Assembly (NCBI GenBank): GCA_020161395.1
Contig: JAIUOE010000004.1
Location: 366,085-430,084, forward strand
Length of the DNA stretch: 64,000 bases
From: Bacteroidota bacterium
Lineage (GTDB): Bacteria; Bacteroidota; Ignavibacteria; Ignavibacteriales; Ignavibacteriaceae
Direction: 5' to 3'
This document shows positions 1-8,058 of this stretch, piece after piece. Below the pieces are notes generated by a model that saw only the letters and a program-made list of their open reading frames with translations, was not told the DNA's origin and did no database searches. The position numbers and the translations under genes are program-made. Position 1 is the stretch's first letter. Every line of letters starts with the position of its first letter.

Positions 1-54
1 TCTCGAACCAGCTTATCATGTGTGCCATTTCTACTCCGTAACTTTTGTAAATTG

Positions 55-636
55 TTAATAAAACTTAAATTTAACGCCAATGTTTAATGCGAGATTTGAA
101 CCTTCATCGCCAAGATAGTTGTAGAGACCCAACCCTTCAACCGCAATCAGGTCACTAAAATGGTATGTATAACCGCCACCGATTATCAAACCAAATTTTT
201 CGGCAGTGCTCGAAGAGGTGCTTTCCTGCTTCCATCCGCCTAAATATTGAACGACATCTGTTCTCCTCATCAACGAATTTATACTGATTCCGGCAAGTCC
301 GAAATAGTTTTTGTCAGAAAGAAATTTCACTCCGGTCGAAATCTCACCGTCATTGAAGTAGGTCTTGTAAGTAATTCCATTCGAAGTCGCCTGTCTACCG
401 TTGATATAGTAGTACCCTCCTTGAAGATACCATGCTATCCGCTTCCCGAGTTTCCATTCAAATTTTAGATTACCTCCGGCACCAAGTCCCGCTTGATTCA
501 TCCAAGGGCCCGTGGAATAGATTCCCCTTAACCCGATTGTGAATGATTTCTCTTGTTTTGGTGTGACTGTTGTCTGTGAAAGAATGTTGGAATAGAACAG
601 AATAAAGATTAAAAATGTTGCTTGAAAATAACGCAC
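55..636 (-). CDS. Outer-membrane beta-barrel protein, function unknown
   Basis: This 193-residue protein begins with a signal peptide (residues 1-21, hydrophobic core, ends in ILSQ). It continues as alternating aromatic and glycine-rich strands typical of small 8-stranded outer-membrane barrels (OmpW/PorT-like folds). It ends in an aromatic residue (KFKFY), as barrel proteins folded by the BAM machinery usually do. The start codon is GTG at 636, and I see no better start nearby. It is transcribed divergently from the SbtA-like transporter, with about 100 bp between them. The location in the outer membrane is inferred from sequence character. The specific role cannot be read from the sequence, and no family name is assigned. 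Confidence 0.7.
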   Translation of the reverse strand: MRYFQATFLIFILFYSNILSQTTVTPKQEKSFTIGLRGIYSTGPWMNQAGLGAGGNLKFEWKLGKRIAWYLQGGYYYINGRQATSNGITYKTYFNDGEISTGVKFLSDKNYFGLAGISINSLMRRTDVVQYLGGWKQESTSSSTAEKFGLIIGGGYTYHFSDLIAVEGLGLYNYLGDEGSNLALNIGVKFKFY

Positions 637-742
637 TAAAGTCTATCTAATAATTATTAAAATATTGTACCGCAAAATAGTTTTTTTTTCGTTCTTTTGC
701 GAGTCAATTTTCGATTTTTTTTGTCTCAAAAAGAGAGGTTGT

Positions 743-1732
743 ATGTTCGATTTTATCTCAAATGGACTTATTAACTTAAAAAACCCGGCAATTCTCTTCT
801 TTCTTCTTGGGCTTACAGTTGCCTTGATCAGATCGGAATTGAAGATTCCCGATCCGATTATTAAGATGTTTTCCTACTATTTGATGGCTTCGATTGGTTT
901 TAAAGGTGGTTATGAGATATCAAAAACAGGTTTTAGTCCTGAACTGATGGCTTCTGCGGGTTTGGCACTGGTTCTGGCAGCTATTATTCCGGTGATGGCG
1001 TTTTATCTGTTGCGGGGGTTTGTAAAACTTGATGCTATCAATTCAGGTGCACTTGCTGCACACTACGGTTCTGTAAGTGTTGTTACATTTGTTACTGCAA
1101 TATCGTACATCGACAGAGCAGGAATTGAATTCGGCGGGTTTATGGTCGGAGTAATGGCTCTGATGGAATTCCCTGCGATTCTGGCTGGTATCGGACTTGC
1201 ACTTTACTATACATCCAAATCTTCCGGTTCAAAATCGATGCGGACTGTGATTCACGAGTCAATTACCAACGAAAGTGTAATACTTCTTGGTGGAAGTCTT
1301 CTGATAGGAATTATAACAGCTGACAAAGGGTATGCTCTCACTAAACCATTTTTTATCGATCCGTTTCAAGGTGTGTTGACTTTTTTCCTGCTTGACATGG
1401 GAATTGTAGCCGGAAGGAAACTTCATGAATTTGGAAAAGTCGGAATTCCCCTCACGATATTCGCCATAACTTTTCCGATTTTCAACGGAATTACAGGCAC
1501 TCTCTTTGCAACATTACTGGGACTTGGTACAGGTAACTCACTGTTATTTGGGGTACTGGCGGCAAGCTCTTCATATATCGCAGCTCCGGCAGCAGTGAGA
1601 ATAGTGTTACCTGAAGCGAACCCCTCCATCTACCTGACGGCGTCGCTTGCAATAACTTTTCCGTTTAATATAATATTAGGTATCCCACTTTATTTCTCTT
1701 TGGCAGAATTTTTCGCCAAAATTTTCACTTAG
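743..1732 (+). CDS. Sodium-dependent bicarbonate transporter family protein (SbtA-like)
   Basis: The product is a 329-residue integral membrane protein with about ten hydrophobic segments, matching the SbtA/DUF897 family. Features seen include an N-terminal segment with NPAILFFLLG, a central ALAAHYGSVSVVTF stretch and ESVILLGGSLLIG. The ATG at 743 follows AAGAGAGG, a usable ribosome site. An upstream in-frame TTG at 665 would add 26 residues rich in Phe and Cys that do not fit the family, so 743 is preferred. Cyanobacterial members take up bicarbonate with sodium. In heterotrophs the substrate is not established, so transport of an anion is known only for the family. The last 4 bp overlap the convergent murB. 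Confidence 0.75.
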   Translation: MFDFISNGLINLKNPAILFFLLGLTVALIRSELKIPDPIIKMFSYYLMASIGFKGGYEISKTGFSPELMASAGLALVLAAIIPVMAFYLLRGFVKLDAINSGALAAHYGSVSVVTFVTAISYIDRAGIEFGGFMVGVMALMEFPAILAGIGLALYYTSKSSGSKSMRTVIHESITNESVILLGGSLLIGIITADKGYALTKPFFIDPFQGVLTFFLLDMGIVAGRKLHEFGKVGIPLTIFAITFPIFNGITGTLFATLLGLGTGNSLLFGVLAASSSYIAAPAAVRIVLPEANPSIYLTASLAITFPFNIILGIPLYFSLAEFFAKIFT

Positions 1733-2748
1733 AAAAAATTGACCTCTGCGGTCAGCTTAATACCGAATGTTTCGAAGACATCGTTAATAATTTTTTTGGC
1801 AACTGAAGCAATTTCTGACCCTTTGGCTCCACCATAGTTTACCAGGACAAGGGAATGATTCTCGTAAACTCCGCAGTTTCCTTCCCGTCTCCCTTTCCAT
1901 CCTGAAAGTTCGATTAATTTTGCGGCAGAAAGTTTAACTTTACCATCTTTGGTCTTGAATCCTTCTATTTCAGGAGAAAACCGTTTTAAAATGTTGTAAG
2001 ATTCTTCCAGTATTTCGGGATTTTTGAAAAAACTTCCTGCATTCCCAAGAATCGCAGGATCAGGCAATTTTTCAGTTCGCAACTGAATTATTGCATTTCT
2101 GATCTCCTTTACTGTCACCTGCTCATCACCTCGAACAAATATAATCTCCCTTACTCCCTTGTATGAGTAGTTCAGTTTAGGATTTTTTCTCAATTTCAGG
2201 GTTACATACAAAATTACCGCTTTGTCCTTGAGTTCTTTTTTGAATATACTGTCCCGATAGCCGAAATTGCACTCTTCATTGGAAATGTCGACAGTTTTTT
2301 TTGTATCGGTAAGCAGAACCCTGGCTTCCACGAAAGTATCTTTGAGCTCCTGTCCATAAGCCCCAATGTTCTGAATTGGTGCCGCCCCGATGGTTCCCGG
2401 TATGAGCGACATGTTCTCAATTCCACCCAATCCCCTCTCAACAGAAAATGCAACCACATCATCCCAGTTTTCGCCTGCGGCACATCGAATTGTTATACTC
2501 TCATCGTCTTCATCGATAATCTCTATTCCGGAGGTTTGGATGTGGAGAGCTGCCATATTATATTTTTCCGAGGTTAAAAGGATATTGCTTCCCCCACCGA
2601 GAAAAAAATATTTAAGCCGGTTTTTCTCGACATACTTTATTGAATCATACAAATCCTCCTCTGTGGCTATTTTAAGATAATGTGCCACGGTGGATTCCAC
2701 ACCAAATGTATTAAATTCCAGGAGAGATTTGTTTTTCTTGATATTCAT
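1729..2748 (-). CDS. murB: UDP-N-acetylenolpyruvoylglucosamine reductase MurB
   Basis: MurB is the FAD- and NADPH-dependent enzyme that reduces UDP-GlcNAc-enolpyruvate to UDP-MurNAc in peptidoglycan precursor synthesis in the cytoplasm. The 339-residue product shows NTFGV at the N-terminus, the FAD-binding FLGGGSNILL segment, IPGTIGAAPIQNIGAYG and YRDSIFK (as in E. coli-type MurB). It also has AGSFFKNP with the catalytic serine, and a C-terminal AEVNFF carrying the conserved glutamate. The ATG at 2748 sits 6 bp after AAGGA and is preferred over the TTG one codon upstream. The gene stands alone here rather than in a division/cell-wall cluster. Confidence 0.93.
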   Translation of the reverse strand: MNIKKNKSLLEFNTFGVESTVAHYLKIATEEDLYDSIKYVEKNRLKYFFLGGGSNILLTSEKYNMAALHIQTSGIEIIDEDDESITIRCAAGENWDDVVAFSVERGLGGIENMSLIPGTIGAAPIQNIGAYGQELKDTFVEARVLLTDTKKTVDISNEECNFGYRDSIFKKELKDKAVILYVTLKLRKNPKLNYSYKGVREIIFVRGDEQVTVKEIRNAIIQLRTEKLPDPAILGNAGSFFKNPEILEESYNILKRFSPEIEGFKTKDGKVKLSAAKLIELSGWKGRREGNCGVYENHSLVLVNYGGAKGSEIASVAKKIINDVFETFGIKLTAEVNFF

Positions 2749-2858
2749 CAATTTCCTTAACTTAAAAAAACAACCTGTTTAATTTAAATAATCCACCATC
2801 GAATAAAAAATTATTTTAAATTTGAGTTTTGGATAATAAATATTAATAACAATATTTC

Positions 2859-4328
2859 ATGGAAACACTACAACTCTTTTTACTGCTCGCAGTATTTTTA
2901 GCCTTTGTCATCCTGATGTTTCTCAGGAAGATACCGGCACTACTGGCGTTACCGATTCTTGCATTCTTTATTCCTGTGATTTCAGGGGTGAATGTTGTTG
3001 ATGTGGTGACCCTCGTCCTTGGGAACGGATCAACCAAATTATCAGAAGCATACACCATCGCAATATTTGGAAGTATGCTTTCTATAATGATGCAAAAGAC
3101 CGGCGTGGCAGAAAGTTTTATTAAAACAGGTGCCGAACTGTCGGGTGACAAACCATGGGCAATTTCAATGGTTATGTTGCTCCTGATTACTCTGCTTTTC
3201 ACGACTCTTGGAGGACTTGGCGCCATTATAATGGTTTCAACAGTTGTGCTGCCAATTCTTGCTTCGGTAGGTGTCGGTCCCGTGACTACAACCGGAATTT
3301 TCCTGACCGGCTTGAGTATTGGCGGTATCCTGAATGTCGGAAACTGGGCTGTTTACACTCAAGTGTTGAAATTGCAAACAGGTGAGGTTCAGTCATTTGC
3401 ACTTGTGATGCTTCTGATTATGTTTGTGATTGCCATCATATATATAACTATTCAACTCTACAGGGACGGTCATGATATCAATTTTTCCAAAATTGCAATC
3501 TACTCTGTTATTATCCTTGCAGTTGGATCGGCGGGATATGCAGTCTGGAATTTCCTCCCCGATAACCTTAAAACGGGAATTTCAGACCTGCTCTCATTTT
3601 TCCCCTCTTTTTTGAAGTATCTGACCGGTTCAGGAATCGCACTGCTGGTATTGCTTTCAGTAATTAGAGTATTCAGAGACGGAGAGACTGATAAAGTTTA
3701 CTTTACAGCTTATTTTATTCCAATTGTACCCCTGTTTCTGATTCTGGTATTCGGAATCAATTTTATTGCGGCTTTCATAGCAGGTTTGGCTTACGGTTAT
3801 CTCTCTACATATCGTAAAAGTTCACTGAATATTCTTATCAGGTCGGTGCTTGATGGCGGAGCTGTTGTGATGCCTGCAGTCGCTCTGATGCTGGGAATTG
3901 GAATGCTTTTAAATGCTGTCATGGGTCCACCCGCTGCCCTGATGGAGAACTACAAAGCCGGATGGCCTGTCTTGTTGCTGCTAAAGCCTGTTTTACAGGC
4001 GATCAAACCTGAATCAGCCTTAAGTTATATCCTTTTGTTCAGTCTCGCCGCTCCTCTTGCCCTCTATAGAGGACCCCTTAATGTGTGGGGTATGGGATAT
4101 GGAATCGCTGCCATTTTTCTTGCCGGTGGAATGCCGGCAGGTGCGATCATGGGCTTGCTCATGGCAGTAGGACAGATTCAGGGAATTTCTGATCCGACGA
4201 ACACCCAAAATGTCTGGCTGGCAAATGAAATGAAAATCGATGTACAAAAAATTATGTGGAACACTATTCCCTATACATGGGGTGCTGCAATTCTTGGACT
4301 CATGGCTTCTGCCCTGATTTTCTATTGA
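2859..4328 (+). CDS. Multi-pass membrane transporter, substrate unknown (CitMHS/GntP-like character)
   Basis: The 489-residue protein consists of about a dozen hydrophobic segments in two halves separated by a more polar stretch near residues 195-225. This is the general layout of ion-transporter-superfamily permeases for organic anions (citrate, gluconate). Visible features are an NGSTKLSEAY loop near residue 56, a GGLGAIIMVSTVVLP segment and a C-terminal QGISDPTNTQNVW loop, which looks like a substrate or sodium-binding re-entrant loop. It is the first gene of a tight operon: the hydantoinase-like gene starts 11 bp after its stop, and a NanE-like epimerase follows. The context suggests import of the compound those two enzymes act on. 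The family assignment is by overall character only. Confidence 0.6.
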   Translation: METLQLFLLLAVFLAFVILMFLRKIPALLALPILAFFIPVISGVNVVDVVTLVLGNGSTKLSEAYTIAIFGSMLSIMMQKTGVAESFIKTGAELSGDKPWAISMVMLLLITLLFTTLGGLGAIIMVSTVVLPILASVGVGPVTTTGIFLTGLSIGGILNVGNWAVYTQVLKLQTGEVQSFALVMLLIMFVIAIIYITIQLYRDGHDINFSKIAIYSVIILAVGSAGYAVWNFLPDNLKTGISDLLSFFPSFLKYLTGSGIALLVLLSVIRVFRDGETDKVYFTAYFIPIVPLFLILVFGINFIAAFIAGLAYGYLSTYRKSSLNILIRSVLDGGAVVMPAVALMLGIGMLLNAVMGPPAALMENYKAGWPVLLLLKPVLQAIKPESALSYILLFSLAAPLALYRGPLNVWGMGYGIAAIFLAGGMPAGAIMGLLMAVGQIQGISDPTNTQNVWLANEMKIDVQKIMWNTIPYTWGAAILGLMASALIFY

Positions 4329-4338
4329 GGTTTTAAAT

Positions 4339-6501
4339 ATGAATAAAAACAGAAAAATTAAAATAGGAATCGATGTTGGCGGCACCTTTACGCATGCAGT
4401 AGCTGTGGACATTTCCGACTATTCCATTGTGGGAAAATCGTGCGTTCCCACTACACATAAATCGAAAGAAGGCGTGGCAAGAGGTGTGGTTGATTCGATG
4501 CTCACTCTCGTTAAGGAATGTGAGATTCACCCTGAAGAGGTAATCCTTATCGCACATTCCACGACACAGGCGACAAATGCCCTTCTTGAGGGAGATGTAG
4601 CGACTGTGGGCGTTATCGGAATGGCAAAGGGATTCGAAGCCTTACTCGCAAAAAAAGAGTGTAACCCTACGAATATTGAGTTGTCGCCCGGAAAACTGCT
4701 TAACGCAAAGTTCAGGTTTATTGACTGTGGTACAAAAAACTGGAGAGATTCAGTCCCGCAGATGATCGATGAACTTGTTCAGGAAGGTGCACAGGTTATT
4801 GTTGCCACTGAAGCCTTTGGGGTTGATGACCCGGCGAACGAAGATTTCGTTGCAGAGACTGCTTCAAAAAAAGGGATACTGACTACGACAGCAAGTGGGA
4901 TCACTAAACTCTACGGACTTCGGGTAAGAACCCGGACAGCCGTTATCAACGCAAGCATGATGCCGAAAATGCTTGAGACTGCTGATATGACAGAGAAAGC
5001 GGTAAGAGAAAGCGGAATCAATGCTCCTTTGATGGTTATGCGTTCTGATGGTGGCATTATGGACATCAATGAGATGAGGAAAAGACCCATTCTTACAATG
5101 CTCTCCGGTCCTGCTGCCGGTGTGGCTGCGGCATTGAAATATGTGAAAATATCAGATGGAATTTTTCTCGAGGTAGGCGGTACTTCCACTGACATCAGTG
5201 TAATTAAAAACGGTAAACCGCAGGTTAAAACCGCACAAATTGGTAAAAACAGACTCTTTGTAAGAACTCTCGATGTAAGAACTCTGGGTATTGCAGGCGG
5301 ATCGGTCCCAAGATACTCAAACGGTCATTTTATTGATGTTGGTCCAAGATCAGCACATATTGCCGGTTTGCATTATGCTGCATACTCAAAGAATGTTGAT
5401 TTTAGCCAGGGTCAGATCGAACCGGTCACACCTCTGAAAGGTGATCCCGGTGACTATTTGAGTATAAAACTGCCAAGTGAAGAGACGAGTTACACTCTTA
5501 CACCGACCGAGTGTTCCTACTTCCTGGGATTGGTATCAGATTTTGGACATGGCGCTGCCAACAGTGACGCAATCGCAAAAATTTTGGAACGACTCGAAAA
5601 TCTGACGCATATTTCCGCGAAGGAAATGGCAAAGCAAATCCTGACCATATCTGCCGAAAAGGTTAAACCGGTAATAAAGCAACTCAGTCGGGAATATAAA
5701 CTGGATGAAGCCTTGATTGAGTTTGTCGGAGGTGGCGGTGGAGCATCAGCCATTGTACCGTTTACTGCAAACTATATGAATCTGCCCCATAAAATTGCCG
5801 AAAACAGTGAGGTTATTTCTGCAATTGGTGCCGCACTGGGAATTATCAGAGATTCAGTTGAAAGAAACATCATTAATCCCTCGGAAAACGATATCCTGTC
5901 GATCAGACAGGAAGCCTTCGAGTCTGTCGTCAAAATGGGTGCCAATCCTGATTCAGTGGAAGTCACCATCGAGATCGATAATCAAAATAAAAAAGTGATT
6001 GCCACTGCCCTTGGATCGGGAGAATTGCGCACAAAAGACCTGGGTATTACCACTCTTGATTTTGCCGGAATTCATAAAACCGCATCGAATGCCTTCAGAC
6101 TTCCTGAAAACAAAATTGAGTTCAAGGGAGATACAGGTTCCCTGTTCGTTTTCTCTGCAGAACATCAAAAATCGAAGTTGTTTGGACTGTTCAAGGAAAA
6201 AGGAACCGGAGTAAAGGTTATTGACGATGAAGGAACCGTTAAACTCCAGATTAATGGTGCAAAAGCTTATGCTGTCAGTGCCGAAGGGGTGAAGAGCAAA
6301 ATCAGTTCAATTATTGCCGAAATGACTACTTACGGCGATGCCGGAGCTCTGATTCCCGGAATTTATCTCATTGCAGGTCCAAAAATTATCGACTTGAGCG
6401 GATTGATTTCCGAGACCCAACTCGTTTCCATCGCTGAAATCGAAATTAAGAATCTCCCGGCTGATTCCAAATGTGTAATTATTGCAGAAGAGAAAAAATG
6501 A
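4339..6501 (+). CDS. Hydantoinase/oxoprolinase (HyuA-like) family protein
   Basis: The 720-residue product has the N-terminal Hydant_A_N motif IGIDVGGTFTHAVAVD (residues 9-24), STTQATNALLEG and RSDGG. It also has the ATPase-type phosphate-binding segment EVGGTSTDIS near residue 278. Family members form the ATP-dependent A subunit that opens hydantoins or 5-oxoproline, usually with a HyuB partner. No HyuB gene is present here. About 240 residues after the catalytic core are not typical of HyuA and may form a separate domain. GAGG at 4327-4330, overlapping the upstream stop codon, serves as ribosome site. The stop overlaps the next ATG (ATGA), indicating translational coupling with the NanE-like gene. 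The exact substrate is unknown. Confidence 0.8.
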   Translation: MNKNRKIKIGIDVGGTFTHAVAVDISDYSIVGKSCVPTTHKSKEGVARGVVDSMLTLVKECEIHPEEVILIAHSTTQATNALLEGDVATVGVIGMAKGFEALLAKKECNPTNIELSPGKLLNAKFRFIDCGTKNWRDSVPQMIDELVQEGAQVIVATEAFGVDDPANEDFVAETASKKGILTTTASGITKLYGLRVRTRTAVINASMMPKMLETADMTEKAVRESGINAPLMVMRSDGGIMDINEMRKRPILTMLSGPAAGVAAALKYVKISDGIFLEVGGTSTDISVIKNGKPQVKTAQIGKNRLFVRTLDVRTLGIAGGSVPRYSNGHFIDVGPRSAHIAGLHYAAYSKNVDFSQGQIEPVTPLKGDPGDYLSIKLPSEETSYTLTPTECSYFLGLVSDFGHGAANSDAIAKILERLENLTHISAKEMAKQILTISAEKVKPVIKQLSREYKLDEALIEFVGGGGGASAIVPFTANYMNLPHKIAENSEVISAIGAALGIIRDSVERNIINPSENDILSIRQEAFESVVKMGANPDSVEVTIEIDNQNKKVIATALGSGELRTKDLGITTLDFAGIHKTASNAFRLPENKIEFKGDTGSLFVFSAEHQKSKLFGLFKEKGTGVKVIDDEGTVKLQINGAKAYAVSAEGVKSKISSIIAEMTTYGDAGALIPGIYLIAGPKIIDLSGLISETQLVSIAEIEIKNLPADSKCVIIAEEKK

Positions 6502-7196
6502 ACAAGGTATTCGAACAAATTAAAAACGGATTGATCGTCTCCTGTCAGTCTGAAGGCTCCGACCCTTTCAACACACCATCCGGTGTCACACTTTTTGCAA
6601 AAGCAGCTCAAATGGCGGGTGCTGCGGCAATCAGATCGCAGGGTCTTGCCAAGATTCGGATGATCAAAAAGCATGTACCGCTGCCGATTATTGGTTTATT
6701 AAAAGGAACCTTTCCGGATGGTACGGTTAAAATAACCGGATCGACACACCAGGTCAAACAACTTGTCAAGCTGGGTTGCGAAATTATTGCAATTGATGGT
6801 ACCTTCAGAAAAAGGGAAAACCTTACAGGTCCTGAATTTATCAAAAAAATAAAATCTGAATTTCCCGGCACTCTGATTATGGCTGACATCGCTACCCATG
6901 ATGAGGGGATAGCTTGTGAAGAAAGCGGAGCAGATTGTCTTTCTACAACGCTTAGCGGCTACACCCCGGAAACTATACATCTGCCAAAAGATGTTCCCGA
7001 CTTTTCACTCCTTGAGAGACTGGCGAAAGACAGCAGCATTCCTGTTATTGCTGAAGGAAAGATAAAATCGCCTGAAGAGGCAAAAAAAATGATGGAACTT
7101 GGTGCTTTTGCTGTCGTTGTCGGCACTGTAATCACCCGTCCAAGAGTGGTTATGGGCTGGTATAAAGATGCTGTAACGAAAGGTGTTTCCGGTTAA
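6498..7196 (+). CDS. NanE-like N-acylmannosamine-6-phosphate 2-epimerase family protein
   Basis: The 232-residue TIM-barrel protein matches the NanE family. It has an N-terminal GLIVSCQSEGSDPF, AQMAGAAAIRSQG, IDGTFRKR, and a C-terminal phosphate-binding pair (VIAEGKIKSPEEA and GAFAVVVGTVITRP). NanE converts N-acetylmannosamine-6-P to N-acetylglucosamine-6-P in sialic-acid catabolism. No other sialic-acid gene (nanA, nanK, sialidase) is visible, so that role is doubtful here. The start at 6498 (ATGA overlap with the preceding gene, AGAAGAG upstream) is preferred over an ATG at 6471 inside the upstream reading frame. The partnership with a hydantoinase-like protein and a permease suggests a different substrate pathway. 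Confidence 0.8.
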   Translation: MNKVFEQIKNGLIVSCQSEGSDPFNTPSGVTLFAKAAQMAGAAAIRSQGLAKIRMIKKHVPLPIIGLLKGTFPDGTVKITGSTHQVKQLVKLGCEIIAIDGTFRKRENLTGPEFIKKIKSEFPGTLIMADIATHDEGIACEESGADCLSTTLSGYTPETIHLPKDVPDFSLLERLAKDSSIPVIAEGKIKSPEEAKKMMELGAFAVVVGTVITRPRVVMGWYKDAVTKGVSG

Positions 7197-7309
7197 CCTG
7201 CGTTTTAGTCCTTAAATAACAGTATTTTACTCCCCATCACTTCAGATTATGCGTGATATTCCCATTAGTTAATTTTGTCTCAGTCAATTTAGTTTAATTG
7301 GAGAGAGAA

Positions 7310-8002
7310 ATGGAAATGCACCTTAATCAGGAGTTTTACAATGTTGAGGACGGAATTGTATCCGTTCTTAATGGTTCCGAAAAAGCTTTATACGACAATA
7401 AAGCACGACTTTATGAAAAACTGGTCAGTTCGGAATTTTACAACAAATTTATGTGGGGAACCACTGTTCAGGATTATGCAGGCTTTGCTACTTTGGCATA
7501 CAATTCTGCTAACGGGAAAATTCTTGATATCGGATGTGGCGGTTTGGTTCAAACCCATAAAATCTATGCAAGAAACCGGCATGAAGTGGTACTTCTCGAT
7601 AACTCCATTGAGATGCTAAAGATCGGAAAAGAAAGACTGATGGAACAATCAATCCCCTTCCCCGGCAAGATTACTCTCCTCCACGCGGATGCCATAAAAC
7701 TTCCATTTGATGACAATCATTTCGAATCTGTCGTAAGTTTTGGTATGCTTCACATGTTCGACAACAAAACCGAATTTATTAACGAGGGTCTGAGGGTTCT
7801 GGCTGATGGTGGTGAGTTCTACTTTTCCTGCCTTACCACAGATCGCAAACGGGGTGGCAGGTATCTTCGATTTCTATATAAACGGGGTGAGGTCGGCACA
7901 CCAATCGCAATGACCGACCTGCTCGGATTGTTCCCGTCAACCCTTAAAAGATTGGAACACTATGTCAAAGGCAACATGCTCTTTGTTTACGGACAAAAAT
8001 AA
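7310..8002 (+). CDS. Class I SAM-dependent methyltransferase
   Basis: The 230-residue protein carries the SAM-binding motif I KILDIGCGGLVQ near residue 67, the acidic end of strand 2 (VVLLDNS), motif II-like HADAIKLPF and ESVVSFGMLHMF. This is the usual class I Rossmann layout of the Methyltransf_11 type. The acceptor cannot be deduced. GGAGAGAG at 7300-7307 supports starting at ATG 7310 or ATG 7316; an in-frame TTG at 7298 precedes the ribosome site and is unlikely. The gene stands alone, 113 bp after the NanE-like gene and before a bidirectional hairpin. A TATTTTAC element at 7223-7230 may be part of its promoter. Confidence 0.75.
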   Translation: MEMHLNQEFYNVEDGIVSVLNGSEKALYDNKARLYEKLVSSEFYNKFMWGTTVQDYAGFATLAYNSANGKILDIGCGGLVQTHKIYARNRHEVVLLDNSIEMLKIGKERLMEQSIPFPGKITLLHADAIKLPFDDNHFESVVSFGMLHMFDNKTEFINEGLRVLADGGEFYFSCLTTDRKRGGRYLRFLYKRGEVGTPIAMTDLLGLFPSTLKRLEHYVKGNMLFVYGQK

Positions 8003-8017
8003 TTTCCTTTAAATTTG

Positions 8018-8049
8018 AAGAGGCTGTCTGAATAACCGGACAGCCTCTT
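8018..8049. terminator. Bidirectional intrinsic terminator
   Basis: An 11-bp perfect stem (aagaggctgtc / gacagcctctt) closes a 10-nt loop between two convergent stop codons (8002 on plus, 8059 on minus). Short T-rich and A-rich flanks lie on the respective sides, so it could end both the methyltransferase and prc transcripts. Confidence 0.8.
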
Positions 8050-8058
8050 TCATTATAA

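Noticed and set aside
6471..6500. Alternative NanE start at 6471
   Set aside because: It would add residues encoded within the upstream gene's frame. The ATGA overlap at 6498 with a purine-rich leader fits better.
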